Under the pieces are notes generated by a model. That model did not search any database and was not told the DNA's origin. It saw only the letters and a program-made list of their open reading frames with translations. A stretch of DNA of 58,749 nucleotides from Pedobacter frigidisoli (GTDB lineage Bacteria > Bacteroidota > Bacteroidia > Sphingobacteriales > Sphingobacteriaceae), in NCBI RefSeq assembly GCF_004331675.1, contig NZ_SJSN01000021.1, positions 1 to 58,749 of the forward strand, given 5' to 3'. The position numbers and the translations under genes are program-made. Below are positions 25,080-33,860 of the stretch, in pieces (the stretch's first letter is position 1; each line of letters opens with the position of its first letter).

Positions 25080-25700
25080 ATGAAAACCACTAAAGCAAAG
25101 TCTCAAAAAAAATCAACAAAAAAAGAAGCTCAGAAACAATTGGAACAATCTATCACTGCTCAGTTTTTAGATGTAATAAAAAGTTTAGGTCACGATGCAT
25201 CAGAGATTAGTAGTGAAGTTGCCAAAGCAAGTAAGCGTGTGGCAAAAAAATTAACCAAAAAGTTTACTGTTATAAAAACTGATGTTGGCAATAAAATCGA
25301 CGATCTCTTGCATTCATCAAAAGAAAAAGTTAAGGCAGAAAAAAAACCAGTTGTAAAGGCAGCTAGCAAGGCAGAAAAATCTGTAGCAAAAGTTGTTAAA
25401 AAAGCTGTTTCAAAGGCAAAGCCAATAGTTCAAAGCGTTAAGGTTGCTGCAATAGCATCAGAAGAAAAAGCCGAAAAAGCAATTTCAAAACCTGTAAAGG
25501 CAGTTAAAAGTACAGTAAAAAAAGTGGTTGAAGTGGCCAAGCCTAAAGTGGCAGCAGCTAAAAAAGTAGTGGCTAAGGTTCCTGCAAAAGTAACTGCCAC
25601 AGTTAAAAAAGTTGAAGCTAAACCAATTATAGCAAAGACAGCAACTCCTAAAGCAGCAACTGCTGTTAAGAAGACTACCAAAGCTCCAGCAAAAAAATAA
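25080..25700 (+). CDS. Histone H1-like Lys/Ala-rich DNA-binding protein
   Basis: 206 residues, extremely rich in Lys, Ala and Val. After a lysine-rich start, residues 20-70 look helical and less biased (LEQSITAQFLDVIKSLGHDASEISSEVAKA). The remainder is a low-complexity tail of AxKKVxxK-type units (SKAEKSVAKVVKKAVSKAKP, AAAKKVVAKVPAK) that ends in PAKK, like the C-terminal tail of eukaryotic H1 and the bacterial AlgP/HctB type. A role in nucleoid compaction is likely. The repeats are amino-acid bias, not exact DNA repeats. It is divergent from yajQ. Confidence 0.75.
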   Translation: MKTTKAKSQKKSTKKEAQKQLEQSITAQFLDVIKSLGHDASEISSEVAKASKRVAKKLTKKFTVIKTDVGNKIDDLLHSSKEKVKAEKKPVVKAASKAEKSVAKVVKKAVSKAKPIVQSVKVAAIASEEKAEKAISKPVKAVKSTVKKVVEVAKPKVAAAKKVVAKVPAKVTATVKKVEAKPIIAKTATPKAATAVKKTTKAPAKK

Positions 25701-25726
25701 TATGTTAATGTTAAGGTGCTAATTAA

Positions 25727-25761
25727 TTAACATCGAGTTAACAAAATAATGTGCAGTTTTG
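25727..25761 (+). promoter_or_regulatory. Pho-box-like direct repeat and -7 element before ppk1
   Basis: TTAACA (25727-25732) and TTAACA (25738-25743) are separated by exactly 5 bases (11-bp period, same face of the helix). After 10 nt comes CAGTTTTG (25754-25761), a 5-of-6 match to the -7 consensus TAnnTTTG. The susC leader at 35475-35519 has the same arrangement. TT(A/T/C)ACA-N5-TT(A/T/C)ACA is the known binding pattern of PhoP-type phosphate regulators. Control by a Pho regulator is inferred. Confidence 0.6.
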
Positions 25762-25764
25762 ATC

Positions 25765-25796
25765 ATCCCTGTTTTGGCAGGGATTTTTTATTTTTT
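25765..25796 (+). terminator. Hairpin with U-tract directly in front of ppk1
   Basis: ATCCCTG (25765-25771) and CAGGGAT (25778-25784) enclose a 6-nt loop and are followed by a long T-rich run up to 25796. The ppk1 start codon is at 25799. It may be the terminator of the H1-like gene, or an attenuator for ppk1, since it lies downstream of the putative ppk1 promoter element. Confidence 0.75.
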
Positions 25797-25798
25797 AA

Positions 25799-27859
25799 AT
25801 GAGCAAACAAAAGATACCCTTTTTAAACCGCGAAATAAGCTGGTTATATTTTAACGACCGTGTTTTACAGGAAGCAGCAGATGAAACTGTCCCACTTATA
25901 GAGCGGATTAAGTTTTTATCCATCTTCTCTTCAAATTTAGAGGAATTTTATCGCGTTCGTGTAGCAACGATGACACGGTTAACCAACCTGAACGATAAGG
26001 CAAAAGCACTTTTAGGATTTAATCCTAAAAAGATTTTAAATGAAATTAAAAATATTGTTGTTAAACAAGAACGAAAGTTCGATCAGCTTTTTCAGGCTAC
26101 CTTAATCAATGAGCTTGCTCAAAATAGAATTTTCATTTTAAACGATACCCAGCTGAATGTAAGTAGGGGGGAGTTTGTTAAAAATCATTTCAGGGATAAA
26201 ATTCTTTCAAACTTGGTTCCGATCATGTTGGACATGGATAAGCCATTTCCAGAGTTGAAAGACCGCTTTTTGTATTTCTTTGTGAAACTTTCTAAGAAAG
26301 ACACGAAGCTGAGAGAGAAATATGCATTGATTGAGATTCCACCAACGTTACCTCGGTTTTTGGTGCTGCCAGAAACCAACGATTTAAAATTTATTATCCT
26401 GGCTGAAGATATTATTCGTTACTGTTTAGATGATATTTTTTACGTTTTTACTTACGATAATTTAGAAGCCTATTCCATTCAACTCACCCGTGATGCTGAA
26501 TTGGATATCGATAAAAACATTAACGATAAGTTTATTGAAGATTTAAAAAGTAGTTTGGAAAAGCGCAAAAAAGGTAAACCAATGCGTTTGCTTTACGATT
26601 CTGCCATGCCATTAAATATGTTAACGGTTTTGGTTAACAAGCTTAAACTGGAGGCTGAAAGTTTGATTCCGGGAAATCGTTACCATAAATTTGGCGATTT
26701 TATCGCTTTCCCAAATGTTGGGAAGAAAGAGTTGGAATATACTCCAATTGTACCGATAAAGGTGCATGGCTTGCACAGAACAGAAAGTGTTTTTAATAAG
26801 ATTGCTCACCGAGATTATTTAGTAAATCTGCCTTATCAATCTTACGATTATATCATTTTATTTCTTCGTGAGGCTGCTATAGATCCCAAGGTAACGGAAA
26901 TTCAAATCACGCTTTATCGCCTTGCAGAAAACTCCAAGGTTATTAATGCCTTAATTAACGCAGCAAAAAATGGTAAGGCCGTTTCTGTTTTAGTGGAATT
27001 AAAAGCCAGGTTTGATGAGCAAGCTAATATTTTTTGGACCAGTCGTTTAATGGAAGAAGGGGTAAAAGTGAATTATGGCTTAACCGATTACAAAGTTCAC
27101 TCCAAGATTTGTTTAGTTAAAAGGATAGAGAAAGAGAAACCTGTTTATTATGCAAATTTAGCTACAGGAAACTTTAATGAGAAAACTGCTGGCTTATATT
27201 GCGATCATAGTATTTTCACGGCCAAAAAGGAAATCACTAATGATTTGGTTAAATTGTTTGATGCCTTAAGTAAACGAACCGTAACGAAGGGTTTTAAGCA
27301 TCTTATCGTTTCTCCATTAGAAAGTAGATCAAAACTTATCAACTTTATAAATCGGGAAATAAGGAACGCCAAAGCAGGTAAAATCGCCTATATTATGCTT
27401 AAGGTTAATAGTTTAGCTGATGAGGGAATTATCTCTAAACTTTACGATGCCAGTAATGCTGGCGTTAAAATCCAATTGATTATTCGTGGCATTTGCTGTT
27501 TGGTTCCGGGTGTTAAGGGTTTTAGCGAAAATATTACTGCCATAAGCATTATTGATAAATTTTTAGAGCATGCCCGAGTTTACATTTTCAGTAATAATGG
27601 TAAAAATGATATGTACTTATCATCGGCTGATTTAATGAGCAGAAACTTTGAACACAGGGTAGAAGTTGGCTTTCCAGTTCTTGATCCCGATGTGAAACAA
27701 GAGATTCAGGATATGATCGATTTACAATTACAAGACAATACCAAATCTCGACAAATTAATGCCCTCAATAACAATAAGTACCACAAAAATAGGTTGAGTA
27801 AAAAAATAAGGGCGCAAGTAGATATTTATAACTATTTAAAAACCAAGCATCAATCATAA
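25799..27859 (+). CDS. ppk1: Polyphosphate kinase 1
   Basis: 686 residues, nearly the length of E. coli PPK1 (688). The N-terminal domain opens FLNREISWLYFNDRVLQEA; the two phospholipase-D-like catalytic domains carry His434 (DYKVHSKICLV), the equivalent of the autophosphorylated His435, and His619 (SRNFEHRVEVGFPV), the equivalent of His592. It makes polyphosphate from ATP reversibly at the membrane. It overlaps the ppx start by one base, so synthesis and breakdown genes are coupled. Its leader carries a Pho-box-like repeat and a terminator-like hairpin with almost no space for a Shine-Dalgarno site. Confidence 0.95.
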   Translation: MSKQKIPFLNREISWLYFNDRVLQEAADETVPLIERIKFLSIFSSNLEEFYRVRVATMTRLTNLNDKAKALLGFNPKKILNEIKNIVVKQERKFDQLFQATLINELAQNRIFILNDTQLNVSRGEFVKNHFRDKILSNLVPIMLDMDKPFPELKDRFLYFFVKLSKKDTKLREKYALIEIPPTLPRFLVLPETNDLKFIILAEDIIRYCLDDIFYVFTYDNLEAYSIQLTRDAELDIDKNINDKFIEDLKSSLEKRKKGKPMRLLYDSAMPLNMLTVLVNKLKLEAESLIPGNRYHKFGDFIAFPNVGKKELEYTPIVPIKVHGLHRTESVFNKIAHRDYLVNLPYQSYDYIILFLREAAIDPKVTEIQITLYRLAENSKVINALINAAKNGKAVSVLVELKARFDEQANIFWTSRLMEEGVKVNYGLTDYKVHSKICLVKRIEKEKPVYYANLATGNFNEKTAGLYCDHSIFTAKKEITNDLVKLFDALSKRTVTKGFKHLIVSPLESRSKLINFINREIRNAKAGKIAYIMLKVNSLADEGIISKLYDASNAGVKIQLIIRGICCLVPGVKGFSENITAISIIDKFLEHARVYIFSNNGKNDMYLSSADLMSRNFEHRVEVGFPVLDPDVKQEIQDMIDLQLQDNTKSRQINALNNNKYHKNRLSKKIRAQVDIYNYLKTKHQS

Positions 27860-28740
27860 TGTTAAGATACGCAGCTATAGATATCGGTTCGAATGCAGTG
27901 AGACTGCTCATTGCAGATATTAGCAGACAGGATGGAAAGTACAAATATAAAAAGACGACGTTAATTCGCGTACCACTTCGTTTGGGCGATGATGCATTCT
28001 TAGATCAATATATCTCAGAAAAAAAAGCGGGCGATTTGGTAAAGACAATGATGGCGTTCAAAAATTTGATGGATGTTTATCATGTTTCCGAGTACTTGGC
28101 TTGTGCTACATCTGCCATGCGTGAGGCGAGTAATGGACAGGATATTGTTAAGGTAATAAAGGAAAAAACCGATTTAACCCTGGAGATTATTGAGGGACAA
28201 AGAGAGGCAAATATTATTTACGCCAACCACATTGAAGAAGATTTAGATGAAAATAAAACATATCTCTACATTGATGTTGGTGGAGGTAGTACAGAACTTT
28301 CAGTTTTTGTAAAAGGAGTTCCAGAGGCTTCGAGATCATTTAATATTGGTACAATTAGAATGTTAGATAACCAGGATAAAGAAGAAACCTGGGATGAAAT
28401 GAAAGATTGGGTAAAAGAGCAAACTAAGGCTTATAAAAATTTGGCTGCTATCGGAACTGGAGGTAATATTAATAAGCTCTTCCGCATGAGCGATGAAAAA
28501 GATGGCGCTCCTTTATCGCTCCAAAAACTAAATGCACTTTACAACAAGTTAACCAGTTATTCACTAAAAGAAAGGATTAATACATTGGGATTAAACACCG
28601 ATCGTGCCGATGTAATTATCCCAGCATGCGAAATTTATTTAACCTTGATGAAGTGGACTGGAATTAAACAGATTTTCGTACCTAAAGTTGGTATGGCAGA
28701 TGGTATCATTAAGTTATTGATTGAAGAAAAATTAGATTAA
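27859..28740 (+). CDS. ppx: Exopolyphosphatase (Ppx/GppA family)
   Basis: 293 residues of the ASKHA fold with DIGSNAVRLLIAD (about residues 8-20), TSAMREASNG, YIDVGGGSTELSVF and IGTGGNINKL. It is the short type (about 300 residues) without the extra C-terminal HD-like domain of E. coli PPX. It removes terminal phosphate from polyphosphate or hydrolyses pppGpp. It overlaps ppk1 by one base, and is convergent with the next gene 2 nt away. Confidence 0.92.
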   Translation: MLRYAAIDIGSNAVRLLIADISRQDGKYKYKKTTLIRVPLRLGDDAFLDQYISEKKAGDLVKTMMAFKNLMDVYHVSEYLACATSAMREASNGQDIVKVIKEKTDLTLEIIEGQREANIIYANHIEEDLDENKTYLYIDVGGGSTELSVFVKGVPEASRSFNIGTIRMLDNQDKEETWDEMKDWVKEQTKAYKNLAAIGTGGNINKLFRMSDEKDGAPLSLQKLNALYNKLTSYSLKERINTLGLNTDRADVIIPACEIYLTLMKWTGIKQIFVPKVGMADGIIKLLIEEKLD

Positions 28741-28742
28741 GT

Positions 28743-29099
28743 TTATTTCGCAAAGTACGCCATTTTCATAAATCTTTTCACTTCTTCATTAATGTCTTCG
28801 GTAAAATAAATTCTTAAATGGTGGTTAAATTGATTTGTTCCTGGAACTTGTGCAATCTTTATGAAACACAAATTATCTTTAAAGGGTATTTCAAATGGAA
28901 ATACAACATGGACAAAGTTTTTACCCAATTGCGTGATGTAAGCAAAACCATGTGTAGACTCAATCGCGATCATTGATTTTGTTGCACGAAGATTCACCTT
29001 GCCAAATTGAGCAAATTCAGCAATAAAAAAACGGAATAGACCCAAAGTATATTCCGTTTTTCCATTTAAAAAGTCTGATAATTGTTTTTCTTCAGACAT
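28743..29099 (-). CDS. DUF5655-like protein
   Basis: 118 residues. The order LFRFFIAEFAQFGKVNLRATKSMIAIESTHGFAYITQLGKNFVHVVFPF...NHHLRIYFTEDINEEVKRFMKMAY resembles DUF5655 domains, with the K-S-x-I core and the H-H-L-R strand. Function unknown. It sits 8 nt downstream of pgl and may be co-transcribed with the pentose phosphate genes. Confidence 0.55.
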   Translation of the reverse strand: MSEEKQLSDFLNGKTEYTLGLFRFFIAEFAQFGKVNLRATKSMIAIESTHGFAYITQLGKNFVHVVFPFEIPFKDNLCFIKIAQVPGTNQFNHHLRIYFTEDINEEVKRFMKMAYFAK

Positions 29100-29107
29100 G
29101 ATAATTT

Positions 29108-29839
29108 TTAATCTGCTAATAATTTAGTTGCAGCCTCATCAACAAAGAAAGTTAATTTCCCATCAATTGGATCAATTAATTGAGATGGGTAAGTGTCGAA
29201 ATCTTTCTGCTGATCGCCAACCACATGTTTAATGGCTTCGGCTTTATTATCTCCAAAAACCAAGAAAGCCACATTGTCTGCTTTATTAATTAATGGAGCA
29301 GTAAAACTGATGCGATAGGTATCTAATTTTTCTACAAAAACCGATGCAATGTTTACTTCTTCATCCTTAACCAACGTGGTATGCGGGAAGATAGACGCTG
29401 TATGTGCATCATCGCCCATACCTAAAAGAATTAAATCAAACACGATATCCTCACCATTAAAATGTTTGTCAATCGCTTTTTTATATTCTATCGCAGCTTT
29501 TTCTGGAGCGAGAGTTGTATCAACATAAAAAATATGATCTGCCTTAATATTCAATGGATCGAGCAAAGCTTTCTTTGCCATTAAGCCATTGTAATTTTCA
29601 TCATCGGCAGGAACGTTGCGCTCATCTCCAAAGAAAAAATAAACCTTTTCCCATTCAATCCTGTGCTCACATTCCGTAGCCAGCAAATTATAAAGGGCTT
29701 TTGGCGAGCTTCCACCAGTAAGAACAAAATTAAAGCGATCGTTTTCTTCGATTGACATTTCTGCAATTTTGATTACGTAATCAGCTAAATCTTGATTCAG
29801 TTCTTCTAGCGTTTTATATATTAATAAATTCATTTTCAA
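29108..29839 (-). CDS. pgl: 6-phosphogluconolactonase
   Basis: 243 residues of the NagB/RpiA-like fold, DevB subgroup: VLTGGSSPKALYNLL (about residues 39-53), VYFFFGDERNVPADDENYNG and LILLGMGDDAHTASIFPHT. It hydrolyses 6-phosphogluconolactone in the oxidative pentose phosphate pathway. It follows zwf after 43 nt on the same strand, in an operon gnd-zwf-pgl. Confidence 0.94.
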   Translation of the reverse strand: MKMNLLIYKTLEELNQDLADYVIKIAEMSIEENDRFNFVLTGGSSPKALYNLLATECEHRIEWEKVYFFFGDERNVPADDENYNGLMAKKALLDPLNIKADHIFYVDTTLAPEKAAIEYKKAIDKHFNGEDIVFDLILLGMGDDAHTASIFPHTTLVKDEEVNIASVFVEKLDTYRISFTAPLINKADNVAFLVFGDNKAEAIKHVVGDQQKDFDTYPSQLIDPIDGKLTFFVDEAATKLLAD

Positions 29840-29882
29840 TGGTTTATCGCCAATACTAATAAAGGTAAAGACGAGTTTGGTA

Positions 29883-31397
29883 TTATTCCTTGTTATTTAA
29901 TGGCAAATTAAACCAATGGAAACCATCTCTTGCAATTAAAGCTTCAGCTTCTTCTGGTCCCCAACTATCTGCATGGTAATTAGGAAAGTTGATTGATTTT
30001 TTGCTTTCCCAAGTATTTAAGATCGGCATTACCAATTCCCATGCGGCTTCTACTTGATCGCCACGCATAAATAATGTTTGGTCGCCCATCATTGCATCAA
30101 GCAATAAGGTTTCGTAAGCTTCTGGTGTATCACCTTCGTATGTTCCCTTATAATCGAAAACCATATCTACCGGATTTAATACCATATCTAGCCCAGGTCT
30201 TTTTGCCTGAACTTGCATACGGATACTCATCTCTGGCTGAATACTGATCACCAAACGATTTTGTTGCCAGTTTTCGGTTACATCAGATGAGAAAATTTGA
30301 TGAGGAACATCTCTAAATTGAATGGTAATTAAAGAAGAAGTTTGGTTTAAGCGTTTACCAGTTCTTAAATAGAATGGAATGCCTTGCCATCTCCAGTTAT
30401 CGATATGGAATTTGACTGCGGCAAATGTTTCTGTATTCGAGTGTGGATCCACGCCTTTTTCTTGACGGTAACCAGGAACTTCTTTTCCCTCAACCCAACC
30501 TTTACTATATTGACCACGAACGGTATGAAAACGAATATCTTCTGCAGAGAAAGGGCGCATTGCCTTTAAAACTTCCACCTTGCGATTTCTAATTTCATCG
30601 GCATCGAAGTTTATCGGTGCTTCCATACCAATTAAACAAAGCAACTGCAACAAGTGATTTTGAATCATATCTCTCAATGCACCGGCACCTTCATAATAAC
30701 CTCCGCGATCTGCTACACCCAATTGCTCCGTTACAGAAATTTGAACGTGATCAATGTAAGATCTGTTCCATAAAGGTTCAAACAATGCGTTTGCAAAGCG
30801 GAAAGCCATCATATTCTGAACGGTTTCCTTACCCAAATAATGATCTATACGGTAAATTTGCTTTTCAGTGAAGATTGTACTCAGCAGCGAGTTCAATTCT
30901 TTGGCCGATTCCAAATCGTGACCAAAAGGTTTTTCAATAACTATTCTACTGTTATCTTCATTCTCAGTTAACTTGTATTTTTTAAGCGATTCTGCAATAA
31001 TAGGGAAGAAGTTTGGCGCAACGGCAAGGTAAAAAATAACCTGAGTTGTTGGTCCGTATTCCTTTTGATATTTATCTACTGCAGCTTTTAAATTTTCGAA
31101 AGTTTTGGGTTGAGCAAAATCCGTTGGGCAATAATGGATGGTATTTCCAAAATTTTCCCACTTATCTTTTTTAACCTTTCCTGTACGAGAAAACTCATTA
31201 ACGGCATCTTCAAGCGCCGTTTTATAACTGTCATCAGTAAATTCAGTTCTACCAGTTCCAATAATGGCGAACTTTTCTGGCATATAACCTTCAATAAATA
31301 AATTATAAAGAGCAGGTGCCAATTTTCTTTTATTTAAATCACCTGTACCTCCAAATATTACAAATATTGTAGGATTTAATGCGGTTTTGGTTTTCAT
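29883..31397 (-). CDS. zwf: Glucose-6-phosphate 1-dehydrogenase
   Basis: 504 residues with the Rossmann start FVIFGGTGDLNKRKLAPAL, the active-site signature RIDHYLGKETVQNM (about residues 182-195) and FEPLWNRSYIDHVQI. It oxidises glucose 6-phosphate to the lactone with NADP or NAD. It lies between gnd and pgl on the minus strand, so the whole oxidative branch is encoded together. Confidence 0.95.
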   Translation of the reverse strand: MKTKTALNPTIFVIFGGTGDLNKRKLAPALYNLFIEGYMPEKFAIIGTGRTEFTDDSYKTALEDAVNEFSRTGKVKKDKWENFGNTIHYCPTDFAQPKTFENLKAAVDKYQKEYGPTTQVIFYLAVAPNFFPIIAESLKKYKLTENEDNSRIVIEKPFGHDLESAKELNSLLSTIFTEKQIYRIDHYLGKETVQNMMAFRFANALFEPLWNRSYIDHVQISVTEQLGVADRGGYYEGAGALRDMIQNHLLQLLCLIGMEAPINFDADEIRNRKVEVLKAMRPFSAEDIRFHTVRGQYSKGWVEGKEVPGYRQEKGVDPHSNTETFAAVKFHIDNWRWQGIPFYLRTGKRLNQTSSLITIQFRDVPHQIFSSDVTENWQQNRLVISIQPEMSIRMQVQAKRPGLDMVLNPVDMVFDYKGTYEGDTPEAYETLLLDAMMGDQTLFMRGDQVEAAWELVMPILNTWESKKSINFPNYHADSWGPEEAEALIARDGFHWFNLPLNNKE

Positions 31398-31427
31398 TTT
31401 TATAACGGGATTCGTGAGTCTAACTAA

Positions 31428-32843
31428 TTATGATAGTTTATTCCAATCGGCATGGAAAACGCCATCCTTATCAATGCGTTCGAAAGTATGTGCACCAAAG
31501 AAATCTCTTTGTGCCTGAATTAAGTTCGATGGCATTCTTGCTGTTGTAATGGTATCGAAATAGGTAAGGGTAGAGGCAAATGCCGGAATTCCTAATCCTG
31601 AATTTAGACAAGCTGAAATGGTTTTGCGTGTTCCACCTAAAGTAGATTTAATAATATCCTGAATACCCGAATCGCCAAAAAGATGCTCTAATGAATTGTT
31701 TTTCTCATAAGATTGATAAATATCTTCTAAGAACTTAGCTCTAATGATACATCCGCCTCTCCAGATTTTTGCAATTTCCTGCAATTTTAAATCGTACTGA
31801 TATTCTTTTGATGCCTGAACCAATAAATGCATGCCTTGTGCGTAAGCACTAATCATCGAGAAATAAAATGCATTTTCTAAATCATCAACTGTGACATCAA
31901 TTTTGTTATCTTTCTTACCAAAAGCTTCTTCTAAAGAAACCCTTAATTTTTTAAATTTAGATAAATCGCGATTAGAAACAGCTTCGTTAATGGTTGGAAT
32001 TGGCAATTGAAGTTCCATTGAAACTTCTGAAGTCCATTTTCCTGTACCTTTGGATTTAGCTTCATCCTTAATTTGATCTAATAAATCGTTCTGTGTTTCA
32101 GTATCCTTAAAAAGGAAAATCTCAGCAGTAATTTCTAAAAGGAAAGATTGAAGTCTGCCTTCATTCCATTTCTTAAAAGTATCGTATATCTGTTGGTTGC
32201 TATAACCTAATCCATTTTTCAGAATGCCATAAACCTCAGCAATAAGCTCCATTATAGCATACTCAATACCATTATGCACCATTTTCACAAAATGACCAGA
32301 GGCACCAGGACCAATATAAGTTACACATGGGTCGTTACCAACTTTTGCCGCTACAGCTTCAAAAACATCTTTTACCACATTGTAAGCTTCCTTATCTCCA
32401 CCAGGCATCATACTAGGGCCAAAACGTGCTCCTTCTTCGCCACCAGAAATTCCCATTCCAAAGAAATGTAAACCATCTTTTTCCAATTCATCAACACGGC
32501 GGTTGGTATCTGTAAAATGAGAGTTTCCACTATCAATTATAATGTCTCCTTTGCTTAATAACGGTTTTAATTCTGCAATAACGCTATCTACAATCGGACC
32601 AGCTGGAACGAGTAAAATTAATGTTCTTGGCGTTTTCAAACTGTTTATAAAATCTTCAATATTATCAAAACCTTCAAGATTGTGAGTCTTTCCTTCTTCT
32701 TCAAGTTTTGAGATCATTTTACGATCCTTATCATAACCTGTAACAGAAAAGCCTTTATCAGCCATGTTTAATAAAAGATTTCGGCCCATTGTGCCTAAGC
32801 CAATCATTCCTAATTTATATTGCTCTGAATCGTTATTTGCCAT
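31428..32843 (-). CDS. gnd: 6-phosphogluconate dehydrogenase, decarboxylating
   Basis: Start placed at the ATG at 32843 (MANNDSEQYKLGMIGLGTMG), giving 471 residues; a TTG 24 bases upstream would add eight non-family residues. The NADP-binding GLGTMGRNLLLNMADKG is followed by the catalytic Lys/His region GPGASGHFVKMVHNGIEYA and the C-terminal helical domain with LNSGLGIPAFASTLTYFD. The length fits the standard bacterial enzyme. It produces ribulose 5-phosphate, CO2 and NADPH. A 94-bp gap separates it from the upstream ROK kinase gene. Confidence 0.95.
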   Translation of the reverse strand: MANNDSEQYKLGMIGLGTMGRNLLLNMADKGFSVTGYDKDRKMISKLEEEGKTHNLEGFDNIEDFINSLKTPRTLILLVPAGPIVDSVIAELKPLLSKGDIIIDSGNSHFTDTNRRVDELEKDGLHFFGMGISGGEEGARFGPSMMPGGDKEAYNVVKDVFEAVAAKVGNDPCVTYIGPGASGHFVKMVHNGIEYAIMELIAEVYGILKNGLGYSNQQIYDTFKKWNEGRLQSFLLEITAEIFLFKDTETQNDLLDQIKDEAKSKGTGKWTSEVSMELQLPIPTINEAVSNRDLSKFKKLRVSLEEAFGKKDNKIDVTVDDLENAFYFSMISAYAQGMHLLVQASKEYQYDLKLQEIAKIWRGGCIIRAKFLEDIYQSYEKNNSLEHLFGDSGIQDIIKSTLGGTRKTISACLNSGLGIPAFASTLTYFDTITTARMPSNLIQAQRDFFGAHTFERIDKDGVFHADWNKLS

Positions 32844-32937
32844 TTTTATATTTTTGAATACACCCAAAATTAGGGTTTACAAATTAAAATTTTATTTTAT
32901 GTTGTTATAAGATTGTAATAATTGATAGGAGCGCTAA

Positions 32938-33696
32938 TTACTTTTCTGGGTTCACGGTGAAGATATTATATTTATCAGCAAGTTTCCAAAGTTTGGCTCC
33001 GCCCTTAATCCCATCTCTATTGGTAACCAATTTAATATTACTTTCTAATTTGAAATCTATTTGCTTAGAATTTCCACCACCAATATATAAGGTATCGTAA
33101 TTAAAAACCGTTTTATAAATCTCGATCACTTTCCTTAAACGCTTATTCCAGCGCTCAGTGCCGATTTTTTCAAATGCTCTGTTGCCAACATAATCATCGT
33201 AATCTTCTTCCTTGCTAATCGGGAAATGAGCCAATTCTAGGTGAGGCAATAATTCTCCATCAAAAAGTAGTGCTGTTCCAAATCCAGTTCCTACCGTAAA
33301 AACAATCTCGAAACCCTTGCCTTCTACAACTCCCAATCCTTGCTGATCGGCATCGTTAACCAAACGAACTGATTTCTTTAAAACGTTAGCCACACGCTGG
33401 GCCAAATCTACCTCGGCCCATTTATTTTTGGCTAAGTTAGGGGCTGTTTTCACTACTCCATTTTTTACATACCCAGGAAAACCGATAGAAACCCTATCGA
33501 AAGTATCTGGAAAAGGCTTTATAAGTTCTACAATTCCATTTACAATATCTTTTGGAGTAGCCTCAGCTGGCGTTTTACTTTTTAAATATTCTGTTAACAT
33601 ATTCCCACTTTCATCAAGCAGAACCGTTTTAATACTTGTTCCGCCTATATCAATCGATAATATATTGTTTTTGCCAGCTTGCTGTTTAGTCGCCAT
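32938..33696 (-). CDS. ppgK: ROK-family glucokinase, polyphosphate-glucokinase-like
   Basis: 252 residues. The N-terminal phosphate loop LSIDIGGTSIKTVLLD and NDADQQGLGV are ROK features. The region IGFPGYVKNGVVKTAPNLAKNKW, FTVGTGFGTALLFDGELLPHLELAHFPI and ERWNKRLRKVIEIYKTVFNYDTLYIGGG follows polyphosphate glucokinase (PPGK) in order and spacing better than ATP glucokinases, and the Cys-rich zinc motif of ordinary ROK proteins is missing. PPGK makes glucose 6-phosphate using polyphosphate. It is next to gnd-zwf-pgl, which use that product, and close to ppk1-ppx. ATP use cannot be excluded. Confidence 0.7.
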   Translation of the reverse strand: MATKQQAGKNNILSIDIGGTSIKTVLLDESGNMLTEYLKSKTPAEATPKDIVNGIVELIKPFPDTFDRVSIGFPGYVKNGVVKTAPNLAKNKWAEVDLAQRVANVLKKSVRLVNDADQQGLGVVEGKGFEIVFTVGTGFGTALLFDGELLPHLELAHFPISKEEDYDDYVGNRAFEKIGTERWNKRLRKVIEIYKTVFNYDTLYIGGGNSKQIDFKLESNIKLVTNRDGIKGGAKLWKLADKYNIFTVNPEK

Positions 33697-33822
33697 AGTT
33701 GTTTAATTACGTGGTTCGAAGTTCTACAAATAAATTAAAACAACAAATATTAAATGAAGATGGAAGTAATTTGTGTGTAAATAAAATAAACTAGTAAATC
33801 TATATATTTAGTAGAATATCTT

Positions 33823-33830
33823 TAAGTTTG
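33823..33830 (+). promoter_or_regulatory. Putative -7 element for the sterol-desaturase-like gene
   Basis: TAAGTTTG is an exact TAnnTTTG match 30 nt before the start codon at 33861. The -33 element is not clear. Confidence 0.4.
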
Positions 33831-33860
33831 TTCCGTTAAGATTAAAAATCATAAAACTCT

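Noticed and set aside
25320..25700. Tandem DNA repeat or CRISPR-like array in the H1-like gene
   Set aside because: The pattern is amino-acid bias (Lys/Ala/Val); the units vary in length and sequence and have no spacers.
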